DNA of 64,000 nt, from assembly GCA_002951995.1 (NCBI GenBank), contig CP019797.1, positions 3,456,501 to 3,520,500 of the forward strand. Reading direction: 5' to 3'. Both the position numbers and the translations under genes were made by a program. Position 1 is the first letter of the stretch. Each line of letters opens with the position of its first letter. The notes under the pieces are model-generated. The model was not told the DNA's origin and searched no databases. It saw only the letters and a list, made by a program, of their open reading frames with translations. The DNA comes from Stenotrophomonas acidaminiphila. Its GTDB lineage: Bacteria; Pseudomonadota; Gammaproteobacteria; Xanthomonadales; Xanthomonadaceae. Below are positions 37,617-46,434 of the stretch, one piece after another.

Positions 37617-39950
37617 TCAGTCGCGGGCGTTCCAGTCCGGCGTCGGCCGCTTCAGCAGGTGGCGCACGAAGAAGTCGAACTTGCGGCGCTGGATGTAGTC
37701 GATGGGCTCCTGCGAGCGGCCCACGCCGTGGCCGGTGCCGGGCACGGTGAGCAGGTCGAAGTCCTTGCCGGCACGGATCAGCGCATCGGCCACCTGGTAG
37801 GTCGAGGCCGGGTCGACGTTCTCGTCCTGCTCGCCGACGATCAACAGCAGCTGGCCGCGCAGCCGGTGCGCGTTGTCCACGCCCGAGGCGCGCGCGTAGC
37901 TGTCGTCCACCGGCCAGCCCATCCACTGCTCGTTCCAGCTGAGCTTGTCCATGCGGTTGTCATAGCAGCCGTTGTAGGCCACCGCCACGGTGTAGAAGTG
38001 CGGGTGGAATTCCAGCGCGTTGAGCGCGTTCTGGCCGCCGGCCGAGGCGCCGTAGATGCCCACGCCGCCGCTGATGTCGTAGGACGGGTCGCGCGCGGCC
38101 AGTGCCCGGTGCCAGGCGATGCGGTCGGCGAAGCCAGCATCACCCAGGTTCTTCCAGGCCACGTCGTGGAAGGCCTTGGAGCGGTTCATCGTGCCCATGC
38201 CGTCGATCTGCACGACGATGAAGCCCAGGTCGGCCAGCGCCTGCGCGCCGATCAGGCGCTCGTTGCTGGACTGGCTGTCGAATGGCCAGAACTTCTTCTG
38301 CACGTGCGAATCGTGCGGGCCGGCGTAGATGCTCTCGATCACCGGATAGCGGCGCGACGGGTCGTAGTGCGTGGGCCGCACGACCAGGCCCCAGATCGGC
38401 GTCCGCCCGTCGCGTCCCGGCGCGCTGAAGGTTTCCGGCGGTCTGTAGCCGGCGGCGAACAGTGCGCCGGCGTCGCCGCGTTCGAGCGTGTCCAGCAGGC
38501 GCCCGTCGCGTGCATCACGCAACTCGGTGACGTTGGGCCGGTCCAGCCGCGAATACGTATCGACGTAGTGGTTCATGTCCGGCGACAGGCTCAGTTCGTG
38601 CCAGCCATCGCCCGGGGTCATGTGGCGCAGGTTGCCGCCGTCGAAGTCGACGCGGTAGAAGTGCTGCAGGTAGGGGTCGCCCGGCTCGCGGCCGTTGCCG
38701 GCGAACCAGATCTGGCCGCGCTGCTCGTCCACCTTGACGATCTGCCGCACCACCCACGGCCCGCGCGTGAGCTGGCGCAGGCGGCCGCTGCGGCCGTCGA
38801 CCATGTACAGGTGGTTCCAGCCGTCGCGCTCGGACATCCACACGATGCGCTCGCCGCGCCCACCCACGTCGTGGAAATCGGCACGGTGCCACCAGCTGTT
38901 GACGAAAGTGTCGCTGCGTTCCTCCGCCACGTTGCGCGCGGCGCCGGTATGCGCGTCCACCTCGATCAGGCGCACGCGCTGGAAGCCGCGCTCGGTGTAG
39001 CGGAACGCCAGGGTGCGGCCATCGGCGCGGAACTGCGGCGCGCTGATCTCGTAGGGGTTGGGAAACAGCGTGGTCGGCACGTCGATGCGGCGGCCGCTGG
39101 CGACCTCGAAGATCACCGGGCGGTCGCTGTCCACCGCATCGCCGGGCTTGGGGTACAGCTGGGTGCGCACGCCCGGCTGCACCTGGTGGCGCGGCGCGGT
39201 TTCCACCCGCGTCACCCGGCGCGCATCGCCGGGCCTTACCCGCAGCACCATGAAGCGGCTGGAGTCGGGCGACCAGGTGATGCTCTCCGGGTCGTAGAAA
39301 TCGTTGTCGGTGCCGTCGCGCGCCAGCACCTTGCTGCTGCCATCGGCCAGCGTGCGCAGCAGCACGCTGCCGTCGCGCACGAAGGCCTCCATGCGCCCGT
39401 CGGGCGAGCGCCGCGGCGTAGCGTCGGCCGCCACCGAAAGATCGCGCACCACGCCCCAGGCGCGCGGCCGCGGCGACGGGCCCGGTTCGCTCCAGCGCGC
39501 GCAGCGGTATTCGCCGCCCAGTTCGCAGCGCACCCAGCCGTCGTCCATCCAGGCGCGCAGCGCCTGGCCGTCCTTGTCCATCTCGTAGTCGGCGAACGGC
39601 AGGCGCCGGCCGTCCACCGCGCGGCCGAGCAGCGGCGCCAGCGCGGTGGCCAGCCGTGCCTGATCGAACGCGGCCTGTGCCTGCGCCTGCCCCAGCCGGC
39701 GCACCACGAATTCGAAACCGCCCGGCGCGGTGCGCCGGTAGCGGTAGCGCTCGCCGTCGATCCAGGTGGCCGGGCCGGCCAGGCCGGTGGTCAGGTACAT
39801 CCACTGCTCGCGCAGCTGCAGCGAACGCCGGTAGGCGGCCTCATCCGGCGCGTCGGGCGGAGAGGCCTGCGCCGAGGGCGGCATGGCGGTGCAGGACAGT
39901 GCCAGCAGGCAGGCGAAGGCGTGGCGGCGAAGATCTGCGAAATGAAGCAT
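37617..39950 (-). CDS. S9 family prolyl oligopeptidase / dipeptidyl peptidase IV-like
   Basis: Exported serine peptidase of 777 residues that should release X-Pro dipeptides or cut after proline. A signal peptide (LRRHAFACLLALSCTAMPPSAQA) is followed by an eight-bladed-type DPPIV N-terminal propeller (ESITWSPDSSRFMVLRV, SERDGWNHLYMVDGRSGRLRQLT) and the alpha/beta-hydrolase domain. The triad is Ser636 in GIYGASAGGQNA, Asp709 in VGEQDENVDP and His741 in PGTGHGVGRSQ. ATG 39950 gives the signal peptide; the frame is open further upstream. It lies 130 bp downstream of the M24 peptidase on the same strand, so it may be the last gene of the hydroxyproline operon and feed it prolyl or hydroxyprolyl dipeptides. 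Confidence 0.93.
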   Translation of the reverse strand: MLHFADLRRHAFACLLALSCTAMPPSAQASPPDAPDEAAYRRSLQLREQWMYLTTGLAGPATWIDGERYRYRRTAPGGFEFVVRRLGQAQAQAAFDQARLATALAPLLGRAVDGRRLPFADYEMDKDGQALRAWMDDGWVRCELGGEYRCARWSEPGPSPRPRAWGVVRDLSVAADATPRRSPDGRMEAFVRDGSVLLRTLADGSSKVLARDGTDNDFYDPESITWSPDSSRFMVLRVRPGDARRVTRVETAPRHQVQPGVRTQLYPKPGDAVDSDRPVIFEVASGRRIDVPTTLFPNPYEISAPQFRADGRTLAFRYTERGFQRVRLIEVDAHTGAARNVAEERSDTFVNSWWHRADFHDVGGRGERIVWMSERDGWNHLYMVDGRSGRLRQLTRGPWVVRQIVKVDEQRGQIWFAGNGREPGDPYLQHFYRVDFDGGNLRHMTPGDGWHELSLSPDMNHYVDTYSRLDRPNVTELRDARDGRLLDTLERGDAGALFAAGYRPPETFSAPGRDGRTPIWGLVVRPTHYDPSRRYPVIESIYAGPHDSHVQKKFWPFDSQSSNERLIGAQALADLGFIVVQIDGMGTMNRSKAFHDVAWKNLGDAGFADRIAWHRALAARDPSYDISGGVGIYGASAGGQNALNALEFHPHFYTVAVAYNGCYDNRMDKLSWNEQWMGWPVDDSYARASGVDNAHRLRGQLLLIVGEQDENVDPASTYQVADALIRAGKDFDLLTVPGTGHGVGRSQEPIDYIQRRKFDFFVRHLLKRPTPDWNARD

Positions 39951-40080
39951 GCGTCGTTTCCCTTGGTGTACTGCGCTGTCCTTGTCGGGGAAGGCGCCCT
40001 GCCCCGCTACGCACCCCGGTCCGCGCCCGCGGCGCGCACCCCCGCGGTTCGCATTGGGGAAGCGGCGCTCCCACCTGGCG

Positions 40081-41286
40081 TCAATCGGCGAACGGCTGGT
40101 CGATGGCCACCGACGGCGGCGTGAACCACTGCGCGCCGTCGGCGGTGACATGGAAGTGGTCTTCCAGGCGCACGCCGAACCGGCCCGGCACCACGATCAT
40201 CGGTTCGTTGCTGCAGCACATGCCCGGTGCCAGCGGCAGGCGGTTGCCGCGCACCAGGTACGGCGCCTCGTGTATCGCCAGCCCGCAGCCGTGGCCGGTG
40301 CGGTGCGGCAGGCCGGGCAGGCGGTAGTCCGGCCCGAGCCCGGCCGCTTCCAGCACGTCGCGCGCGGCCTGGTCCACCGCCTCGCAGGTCACGCCGGGAC
40401 GCACCGCGTCGAACGCGGCCTGCTGCGCGGCGCGCTCCAGGTCCCAGATGCGCCGTTGCTGCGCGTCGGCCTCGCCGAAGATCCAGGTGCGGGTGACGTC
40501 GGAGTTGTAGCCCTGCACGCTGCAGCCGGTGTCGATCAGCACCAGCTCGCCGCGGCGCAGGTGCTGCACGCCGGGAATGCCGTGCGGGAAGGCGGTGGCG
40601 TGGCCGAACTGCACGATGCAGAAGGTCGAGCCGCCATCGGCACCGAGCGCGCGGTGCGCCTCGTCGATGAAGCGCACCAGTTCGTCGGTGCCGATGCCCT
40701 CGCGGGCGATGCCGGCGGCCAGCCGCTGCACCTGCAGGGTCATGTCGCAGGCCTGCTGCATCAGCGCCAGTTCGGCCGGGGACTTGCACATGCGGCAGCC
40801 GTCGATGATCGCCGCGGCCGAGCTGATCGCCGTGGCACCCAGGTGCGCGGCCAGGCCCACCTGCACGCGGTACGGCGCTTCCGGGTCCAGTGCCAGCGTG
40901 TGCGCGCCGCGCTCGGCCATGGCCTGGGCCACCCATGCATGCGGGTCCTCGTGTTCTTCCCACAGGCGCTTGCCGGCGGGGATGCGCAGCACCGCGTCCA
41001 GCGAACCTTCCTCGAACACCGGGCAGACCATCAATGGCTCGCCTTGCAGGGTAAGCAGCATCGCCACCAGCCGCTCGCTGCCTCCCCACGGCACGCCGGC
41101 GAACCAGCGCAGCGAGGTGCCGGCGGTGACCAGCAGCGCGTCCACGCCCTGCGCGCGCATCAAGCCGCGCGCGCGTTCCAGCCGCTGCGCGTGCTCGGCG
41201 TCGCTGATGGGCGCGGCGCGGTGCGGCCACGGCGCCAGCTGCGCGCGCGCCTGTTCCAGGGTGAGGTGTCCGATCTGCGTGGTCAT
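40081..41286 (-). CDS. M24 family Xaa-Pro aminopeptidase/dipeptidase
   Basis: A 401-residue cytoplasmic metallopeptidase with an N-terminal creatinase-like domain (ARGLMRAQGVDALLVTAGTSLRWF) and a pita-bread catalytic domain. All five metal ligands are visible: the two Asp in LVLIDTGCSVQGYNSDVTRTW, His in HRTGHGCGLAIHE, Glu in CCSNEPMIVV and Glu in RLEDHFHVT. Substrates of relatives are Xaa-Pro dipeptides or N-terminal Xaa-Pro peptides, so Xaa-hydroxyproline is plausible here. Its ATG at 41286 overlaps the stop of the aldehyde dehydrogenase (41283), making it part of the hydroxyproline operon. Confidence 0.92.
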   Translation of the reverse strand: MTTQIGHLTLEQARAQLAPWPHRAAPISDAEHAQRLERARGLMRAQGVDALLVTAGTSLRWFAGVPWGGSERLVAMLLTLQGEPLMVCPVFEEGSLDAVLRIPAGKRLWEEHEDPHAWVAQAMAERGAHTLALDPEAPYRVQVGLAAHLGATAISSAAAIIDGCRMCKSPAELALMQQACDMTLQVQRLAAGIAREGIGTDELVRFIDEAHRALGADGGSTFCIVQFGHATAFPHGIPGVQHLRRGELVLIDTGCSVQGYNSDVTRTWIFGEADAQQRRIWDLERAAQQAAFDAVRPGVTCEAVDQAARDVLEAAGLGPDYRLPGLPHRTGHGCGLAIHEAPYLVRGNRLPLAPGMCCSNEPMIVVPGRFGVRLEDHFHVTADGAQWFTPPSVAIDQPFAD

Positions 41287-42875
41287 GGCGTGGCTCCGAT
41301 ATCCGCGGTGGTGCAGTGCTGGTCGATCCAGCGCGGCAGGCCACCCGGGTTGCGGTCGCGCAGTTCGGGCGGCAGCAGCGCATCGGGCACATTGTCGTAT
41401 GCCTGCAGCGCGGTGAAACGCAGGATCGCCGCCGGCAGGCCGACCGCGGTGAAGCCGGGCTGGGTCGAAGCCGGGAACGGACCGCCGTGCTGCTGCGCCG
41501 GGCTGACCCGCACGCCGGTGGGCATGCGGTCGGCGATCAGCCGGCCCACGCGCGGCCGCAGCGTGGCGGCGAGCGGCTGCCACGCGGCATCGTCGCTGCC
41601 ATCGGCGGCGCGGTACAGCGTGGCGGTGAGCTGGCCCTCCAGGGTCGCGGCGATGGCCTGCATCTGCGCGGCACCGGCCACGCGCACCAGCAGGCTGCAC
41701 GGCCCGAAGGCCTCGGACTGGAAGCGCCGCGGATCGGCGAGGAACTGCTCCGCGCGTACCGTCAACAGCGTGGGTGCATGGCGGAATCCGGCATCGCCCG
41801 CCTCGCCACCGCACAGCAGCCGCGCGCCCGCGTCGCGCAGCACGGCGATCGCCTGCCGCAGCGAGGCCAGCACGCCTTGCGACAGCAGCAGCAGCGGTGC
41901 GGTCGCGGCGAAGCGCGACTGCACGTCGGCGACGAAGGCATCGCCGGCCGCGCCTTCCGGCACGATCACCAGCCCCGGGTTGGTACAGAACTGGCCGCTG
42001 CCAAGCAGGCACGAGCTACTGAACTCCTCGGCCAGTGCCGGCCCGCGCTCGGCCAGCGCACCGGGCAGCAGGAACACCGGATTGAGGCTGGACAACTCGC
42101 CGAAGAAAGGAATGCCGGCGGCGTCGGCGGCCTGCTTCAGGGCCAGGCCCGCCGTGCGGCTGCCGGTGAAGGCGACCGCGCCCAGCCGCGCGTCGCCGGC
42201 CAGCGCCAGGCCCAGCGCCGGCTCGACGTCGTACAGCAGCTGCACCGTGGCCGGCGGCAGGCCGGCGGCCTCGGCGGCGCGCTGCGCGTGGCCGGCCAGG
42301 CACTGGCTGGTGGCCGGATGCGCGGGATGCGCCTTGGCGATCACCGGATTGCGCGCGGCGATGGCCGCGGCGAAGTCGCCGCCGGACACGGCATTGAAGG
42401 CGAACGGAAAGTTGTTCGGCCCGAACACCAGCACCGCCTTGCCCAGTGGCGCGTGGTGCGCGCGCAGGCCGGCGGCGGTGTCGATCACCGGCTGCGTCCA
42501 GCTGCGGCCGCGGGCGGCGGCGGCGGCCTGGCGCAGCTGATCGCAGGTGCGCGGCAGTTCGTTGCCGTGCAGCCGCGGCACGGCCGGCAGCCCGGTTTCC
42601 GCCTGCGCCAGCTGCACCAGCCTGTCGGCGTCGGCCTCCAGCGCAGCGGCGTAGGCGTCGAGAAAGGCGGCGATGCGTTCCGGGTCAGTGGCGGCCAGCA
42701 CCGGCGCGGCGGCGCTGGCCGCGGCCAGCGCCTGTTCCACGTCGGCCGCGCCGCTGCGCGGGAATGCCGGCCCGATGGCCTGTCCGCTGGCCGGATCGAA
42801 CGCGTGGAAGCTGCCGGTGCAGTCCCCCGCGCTCCGCCAGCGGCCGCCGATGAACACGGGCGCGAGCGTCTCCAC
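41283..42875 (-). CDS. Aldehyde dehydrogenase, alpha-ketoglutaric semialdehyde type
   Basis: A 530-residue NAD(P)-dependent dehydrogenase that, by context, oxidises alpha-ketoglutaric semialdehyde to alpha-ketoglutarate, the last step of hydroxyproline breakdown. Active-site residues are Glu260 (FFGELSSLNPVF) and Cys297 (LGSGQFCTNPG). The cofactor region is VLVFGPNNFPFAFNAVSGGDFAAAIAARNPVIAKAHPAHP, characteristic of the KGSADH subgroup. It starts one base after the DapA-like gene ends and overlaps the M24 peptidase start by four bases. Confidence 0.93.
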   Translation of the reverse strand: METLAPVFIGGRWRSAGDCTGSFHAFDPASGQAIGPAFPRSGAADVEQALAAASAAAPVLAATDPERIAAFLDAYAAALEADADRLVQLAQAETGLPAVPRLHGNELPRTCDQLRQAAAAARGRSWTQPVIDTAAGLRAHHAPLGKAVLVFGPNNFPFAFNAVSGGDFAAAIAARNPVIAKAHPAHPATSQCLAGHAQRAAEAAGLPPATVQLLYDVEPALGLALAGDARLGAVAFTGSRTAGLALKQAADAAGIPFFGELSSLNPVFLLPGALAERGPALAEEFSSSCLLGSGQFCTNPGLVIVPEGAAGDAFVADVQSRFAATAPLLLLSQGVLASLRQAIAVLRDAGARLLCGGEAGDAGFRHAPTLLTVRAEQFLADPRRFQSEAFGPCSLLVRVAGAAQMQAIAATLEGQLTATLYRAADGSDDAAWQPLAATLRPRVGRLIADRMPTGVRVSPAQQHGGPFPASTQPGFTAVGLPAAILRFTALQAYDNVPDALLPPELRDRNPGGLPRWIDQHCTTADIGATP

Positions 42876-42876
42876 C

Positions 42877-43779
42877 TCAGCGCTTCCGGGTGGCGATGGC
42901 GTGGTCGATCAGCGCCAACGCCTGTTCGCGCTCCACGCCCTCCACCACCAGCCGCGGTCCGCGCACGCGCTCGCTGCCCAGGCCGACGCGGGCCTGCATC
43001 AGCTTGATCAACTGCACGAACTTGGGAACCGTATCCATGCGCAGCAGCGGCAGCGACCATTCGTACAGCTCGCGCGCGGCCGCGTAGCCGCCGCTGCGCG
43101 CCTGCTCGAACAGCCGCACCGCTTCTTCCGGGAAGGCGTTGACGGTGCCGGCGATCCAGCCTTCGGCACCCATCGCGATGCCTTCGACGATCAGGTCGTC
43201 CACGCCCACCAGCAGCACCAGGCGGTCGCCGATCAGCTCGCGGATCGCGGCCAGGCGGCGCACGTCGCCGGAGGATTCCTTGACCGCCTGCACGTGCGGG
43301 AACTCGGCGGCGAACTGCGCGATCTGCGCCGGGCTGAAGTCGGTGCGGTAGGCGATGGGGTTGTTGTACAGCAGCACCGGCAGGTCGGTGGCGGCGAGGA
43401 TGGTGCGGATGTAGGTACCCATCTCGTGCGCGTCGCTGGAGTACACGTAGGGCGGCAGCACCATCACGCCGCCGGCGCCGGCGGCCTTGACCGCCTGCAC
43501 CAGCGCCACGCCCTCGTCGGTGGACAGCGCGGCGATGCCGGCCACCACCGGCACGCGCCCTTCCACGGCCGCCACCAGGGTGCGCACGATGGCGATCTTC
43601 TCCTCGAAGCTGAGCGTGGCGCTCTCGCCCAGCGAGCCCAGCGGCACGATGCCGCTGCAGCCGGCGGCGAGCATGCGTTTGGCGTGCTCGGCCAGGAAGG
43701 CGTGGTCGACCGCGCCGCTGGCGGTGAAGGGCGTGGTGATGGCCGGCAGCACGCCGCGCCAGAAACCTGCATTGCTCAT
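42877..43779 (-). CDS. DapA-superfamily lyase, likely 1-pyrroline-4-hydroxy-2-carboxylate deaminase
   Basis: A 300-residue class I aldolase-fold enzyme. The Schiff-base Lys is at 167 (HVQAVKESSGD) and Tyr at 138 (LPVLLYNNPIAYR). The early part carries ITTPFTASGAVD and IVPLGSLGESATLS, as in DapA homologues. In hydroxyproline operons this family member deaminates Pyr4H2C to alpha-ketoglutaric semialdehyde, the substrate of the next enzyme encoded here. The ATG at 43779 overlaps the upstream oxidoreductase stop (43776). Confidence 0.9.
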   Translation of the reverse strand: MSNAGFWRGVLPAITTPFTASGAVDHAFLAEHAKRMLAAGCSGIVPLGSLGESATLSFEEKIAIVRTLVAAVEGRVPVVAGIAALSTDEGVALVQAVKAAGAGGVMVLPPYVYSSDAHEMGTYIRTILAATDLPVLLYNNPIAYRTDFSPAQIAQFAAEFPHVQAVKESSGDVRRLAAIRELIGDRLVLLVGVDDLIVEGIAMGAEGWIAGTVNAFPEEAVRLFEQARSGGYAAARELYEWSLPLLRMDTVPKFVQLIKLMQARVGLGSERVRGPRLVVEGVEREQALALIDHAIATRKR

Positions 43780-45080
43780 CTTTCTTTACCTTGTTCGGGT
43801 TCGTCGGAGGGAACATCGGCCAGTGCGGCCAGCGCGACTGGAGTCAGCGGCGGCCGTATGGCGGTGGGGGAGAGGGAGGGCGAGGCCAGCCGCAGTTCGC
43901 GCAGCGCGGCGCCGCAGACGCGGCCCTGGCAGGCGCCCATGCCGCAGCGCGTGACCAGCCGCAGCTGGCGCGGGTCGGCGTGCGTGCGCACGGCGGACAT
44001 CGGCACGTCCTCGCAGCGGCAGGCCAGGGTGTCCGCTGCCGCCAGCGCGCGGGCGCATGCATCGGGCGCGAAATGTTCGTGCAGCAGGGTTGCATAGGCA
44101 CGCTCGCGGTCGCGGCGCGCACGCAGGGCTTCGCCGCCACGCTCGTCACCGAGCGCGAAGCAGGCCGCCATCGCGCCTTCGATGCGCGCGCAGTCGCGCC
44201 CGCCGACGCCCAGGGCCTCGCCGGCGGCGTGGATGTCGGCCTGGCTGCTGCGCAGGCGCGCATCGACGCGCACCCGCGGATGCGCGGCCGCGCTGTCCAG
44301 CTCGCAGTCCAGCAGGCGTGCCAGTTCGACGTTCGGCACCAGCCCCCAGCCGACCGCCAGCTGTTCGCATTCGATCCATTCACGGCCGTGACCGCGGTCC
44401 ACCTCGACCGCACGCAGCCGGTCATCGCCCTGCGCGGCCAGCACCGTGCTGCCGGCGTGCCACGGCACGCCGGCCAGGCGCGCGCGCAGCTCCACCGCCT
44501 GCGCCAGCCGTGCCGGCCAGCGCCACAGCCGCCGCGCGAACGCATACAGCATGCTCCTGCGCGCCTGTTCGTGAATGCCGAGCACGCGCGCGCCATGGCG
44601 GCGCAGCGTCACTGCGGCCGCCAGCAGCAGCGGGCCGGTACCGGCCACCACCACGCGCTTGCCGGCCAGCGGCCAGCCCTGCTTGGCCAGCGCCTGCAGG
44701 CCGCCGGCACCGGTCACGCCGGGCAGCGTCCAGCCGGGGAACGGCAACATCAGTTCGCGCGCGCCGGTGGCGATCACCAGCTTGCGCCAGTGCAGCGCCA
44801 CCGCACCGTCGGCATGGTCGGCGACCACGGCATGGTCGTGGGCCAGGACCACTTCATGCCCGGGCAGCCATTCGATGCCGGCAGCGCCGAGACGCTCGAT
44901 CTGCGCGCGCGCCACCGCCGGCGCGCCGAAGCGCAGGTCGTGCCGCCAGACCTGGCCGCCGGCGCGCGGCTGCGCGTCCACCAGCCCGACCTTCGCCCCG
45001 CGCCGGGCGGCGGCATGCGCGGCGGCCAGGCCGGCCGGCCCCGCGCCCACCACCAGCAGATCGAAACGCCGCTGCTTCAT
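43776..45080 (-). CDS. FAD/NAD(P) oxidoreductase, D-hydroxyproline dehydrogenase alpha-type subunit
   Basis: A 434-residue pyridine-nucleotide-disulfide-type flavoprotein. It has the FAD motif DLLVVGAGPAGLAAAHAAARRGA, a second nucleotide-binding motif VVVAGTGPLLLAAAVTLRRHGARVLG, and a C-terminal BFD-like [2Fe-2S] domain (TLACRCEDV ... RCGMGACQGRVCG). This is the large subunit type of the multimeric D-hydroxyproline dehydrogenases, with the small ferredoxin-like protein and the DadA-like protein encoded directly upstream. The overlaps at 45077-45080 and 43776-43779 show translational coupling. It probably passes electrons to the respiratory chain; the acceptor is unknown. Confidence 0.9.
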   Translation of the reverse strand: MKQRRFDLLVVGAGPAGLAAAHAAARRGAKVGLVDAQPRAGGQVWRHDLRFGAPAVARAQIERLGAAGIEWLPGHEVVLAHDHAVVADHADGAVALHWRKLVIATGARELMLPFPGWTLPGVTGAGGLQALAKQGWPLAGKRVVVAGTGPLLLAAAVTLRRHGARVLGIHEQARRSMLYAFARRLWRWPARLAQAVELRARLAGVPWHAGSTVLAAQGDDRLRAVEVDRGHGREWIECEQLAVGWGLVPNVELARLLDCELDSAAAHPRVRVDARLRSSQADIHAAGEALGVGGRDCARIEGAMAACFALGDERGGEALRARRDRERAYATLLHEHFAPDACARALAAADTLACRCEDVPMSAVRTHADPRQLRLVTRCGMGACQGRVCGAALRELRLASPSLSPTAIRPPLTPVALAALADVPSDEPEQGKER

Positions 45081-45319
45081 GACTGCGTCTCCACGCGCAT
45101 GCCCGCGCGCGCCAGCACCATGCAGGCGCGCAGCTGGGCCATGCCGTCGATGCGGACCCGGCATTCGAAACACACGCCCATGCCGCACAGCGGCGCGCGC
45201 GGCTGGCCACTGGGCGAACGGCGGAAGATCGGCCCGCGATGCGCGACCGCGGCGGCCACGCTGGCGCCATCAGGCACTTCCACCGGCACGCCGTCGACGC
45301 TCAGGATGATGCCGTTCAT
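45077..45319 (-). CDS. (2Fe-2S)-binding small subunit of D-hydroxyproline dehydrogenase
   Basis: An 80-residue plant-type ferredoxin-like protein ([25 protein letters not shown]). The cluster ligands are Cys45, Cys50, Cys53 (LCGMGVCFECRVRI) and Cys66 (LRACMVLA). This is the usual gamma-type subunit of the D-hydroxyproline dehydrogenase/opine-oxidase family, shuttling electrons between the two flavoprotein subunits. It overlaps both neighbours by four bases. Confidence 0.92.
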   Translation of the reverse strand: MNGIILSVDGVPVEVPDGASVAAAVAHRGPIFRRSPSGQPRAPLCGMGVCFECRVRIDGMAQLRACMVLARAGMRVETQS

Positions 45320-46434
45320 GTGTTGCCCCGCAGCGCGCGTTCCGGCAGGTAGGGCGCCAGCGGCAGGGCCGGCGCGCGCCCGAGCAGGGTGTCGATCACC
45401 AGCCGCGCGCTGCCCGGCGCCGCGGTAATGCCCAGGCCCTCATGGCCGGCGGCCACCCACACGTCGCGGCGGCCCGGCACCGGGCCGAGATACGGCAGGC
45501 CATCAGCGGTGGCCGGGCGGAAGCCGCACCAGCTGCGCAGCGCGCGCACCTCGCGCAGCGCCGGCACGAAGCCGATGGCCCGCTGCAGCATGCGCCGCAG
45601 CAGCGGCAGCGAGATCTCCGTGCCGGTGGCGTCGTACTCGCGCGAGGAACCGATCAGCAGCTGGCCGTTGGGCCGCGGCTGCACGTTGAACGACACGCTG
45701 GCCGCGTCCGCAGCATGCGCGGCGGCGGCGTAGCCCATTTCGATCAGCTGGTGGCGCAGCAGCGGCCGATGGCGTTCGGTGATCACCAGCTGGCCCTTGC
45801 GCGGGCGCATCGGCAGTTCCGGCAGCAGTTCCGGCACGGCCACGCCGGTGGCCACCAGCACTGGCCCCCGCAGCTCGCGGCCGTCGGCCAGGCGCACGCC
45901 GCCGTCGACCAGGCGTTCGGCGCGCGTGCCGATGAACAGCTGCGCGCCGGCGCCGCGAGCCTCCTCGATCAGGCGCCAGGCCACGCGCGGCGGGTACACC
46001 ACCGCGTCGTCGACCACGCGCATGCCGCCTTTCATGCCGGCGGCGAGCGCCGGTTCCAACGCCTGCACGCCGCGCGCGTCGAGTGCCTCCGCGCGTACCC
46101 CCGCAGCCGCCAACGCTTCCACGCGCGCGGCGACGCCTTCCAGTTCCGCTTCCTCGCGCGCCACCCACAGCGTGCCGCAGCGCTGGTGTTCGCTCTCCGG
46201 CCACGGTGCCCAGCGCTGCCACAGCCCCAGCGAGTACACGCACAGCGCCAGTTCGTGCGGGTCGCCATCCATCGCCACCAGGTGGCCCATCGCCGCGGCA
46301 CTGGCGCCGCCGCCGATGGCGCCGCTTTCGACCACCGCCACGCGCAGCCCCGCGGCGACCGCGGCTTCGGCGCAGGCGGCGCCGACGATGCCGGCGCCGA
46401 TGACGATCAGATCGTGGCGGCTGATTCCGCTCAC
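45316..46434 (-). CDS. DadA-like FAD oxidoreductase, D-hydroxyproline dehydrogenase catalytic subunit
   Basis: A 372-residue D-amino-acid-dehydrogenase-fold protein with [31 protein letters not shown] (FAD-binding) and the C-terminal [44 protein letters not shown], typical of this family. It oxidises cis-4-hydroxy-D-proline, the epimerase product, to 1-pyrroline-4-hydroxy-2-carboxylate. The start overlaps the epimerase stop (46431-46434) and the stop overlaps the ferredoxin subunit start. Confidence 0.92.
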   Translation of the reverse strand: MSGISRHDLIVIGAGIVGAACAEAAVAAGLRVAVVESGAIGGGASAAAMGHLVAMDGDPHELALCVYSLGLWQRWAPWPESEHQRCGTLWVAREEAELEGVAARVEALAAAGVRAEALDARGVQALEPALAAGMKGGMRVVDDAVVYPPRVAWRLIEEARGAGAQLFIGTRAERLVDGGVRLADGRELRGPVLVATGVAVPELLPELPMRPRKGQLVITERHRPLLRHQLIEMGYAAAAHAADAASVSFNVQPRPNGQLLIGSSREYDATGTEISLPLLRRMLQRAIGFVPALREVRALRSWCGFRPATADGLPYLGPVPGRRDVWVAAGHEGLGITAAPGSARLVIDTLLGRAPALPLAPYLPERALRGNT

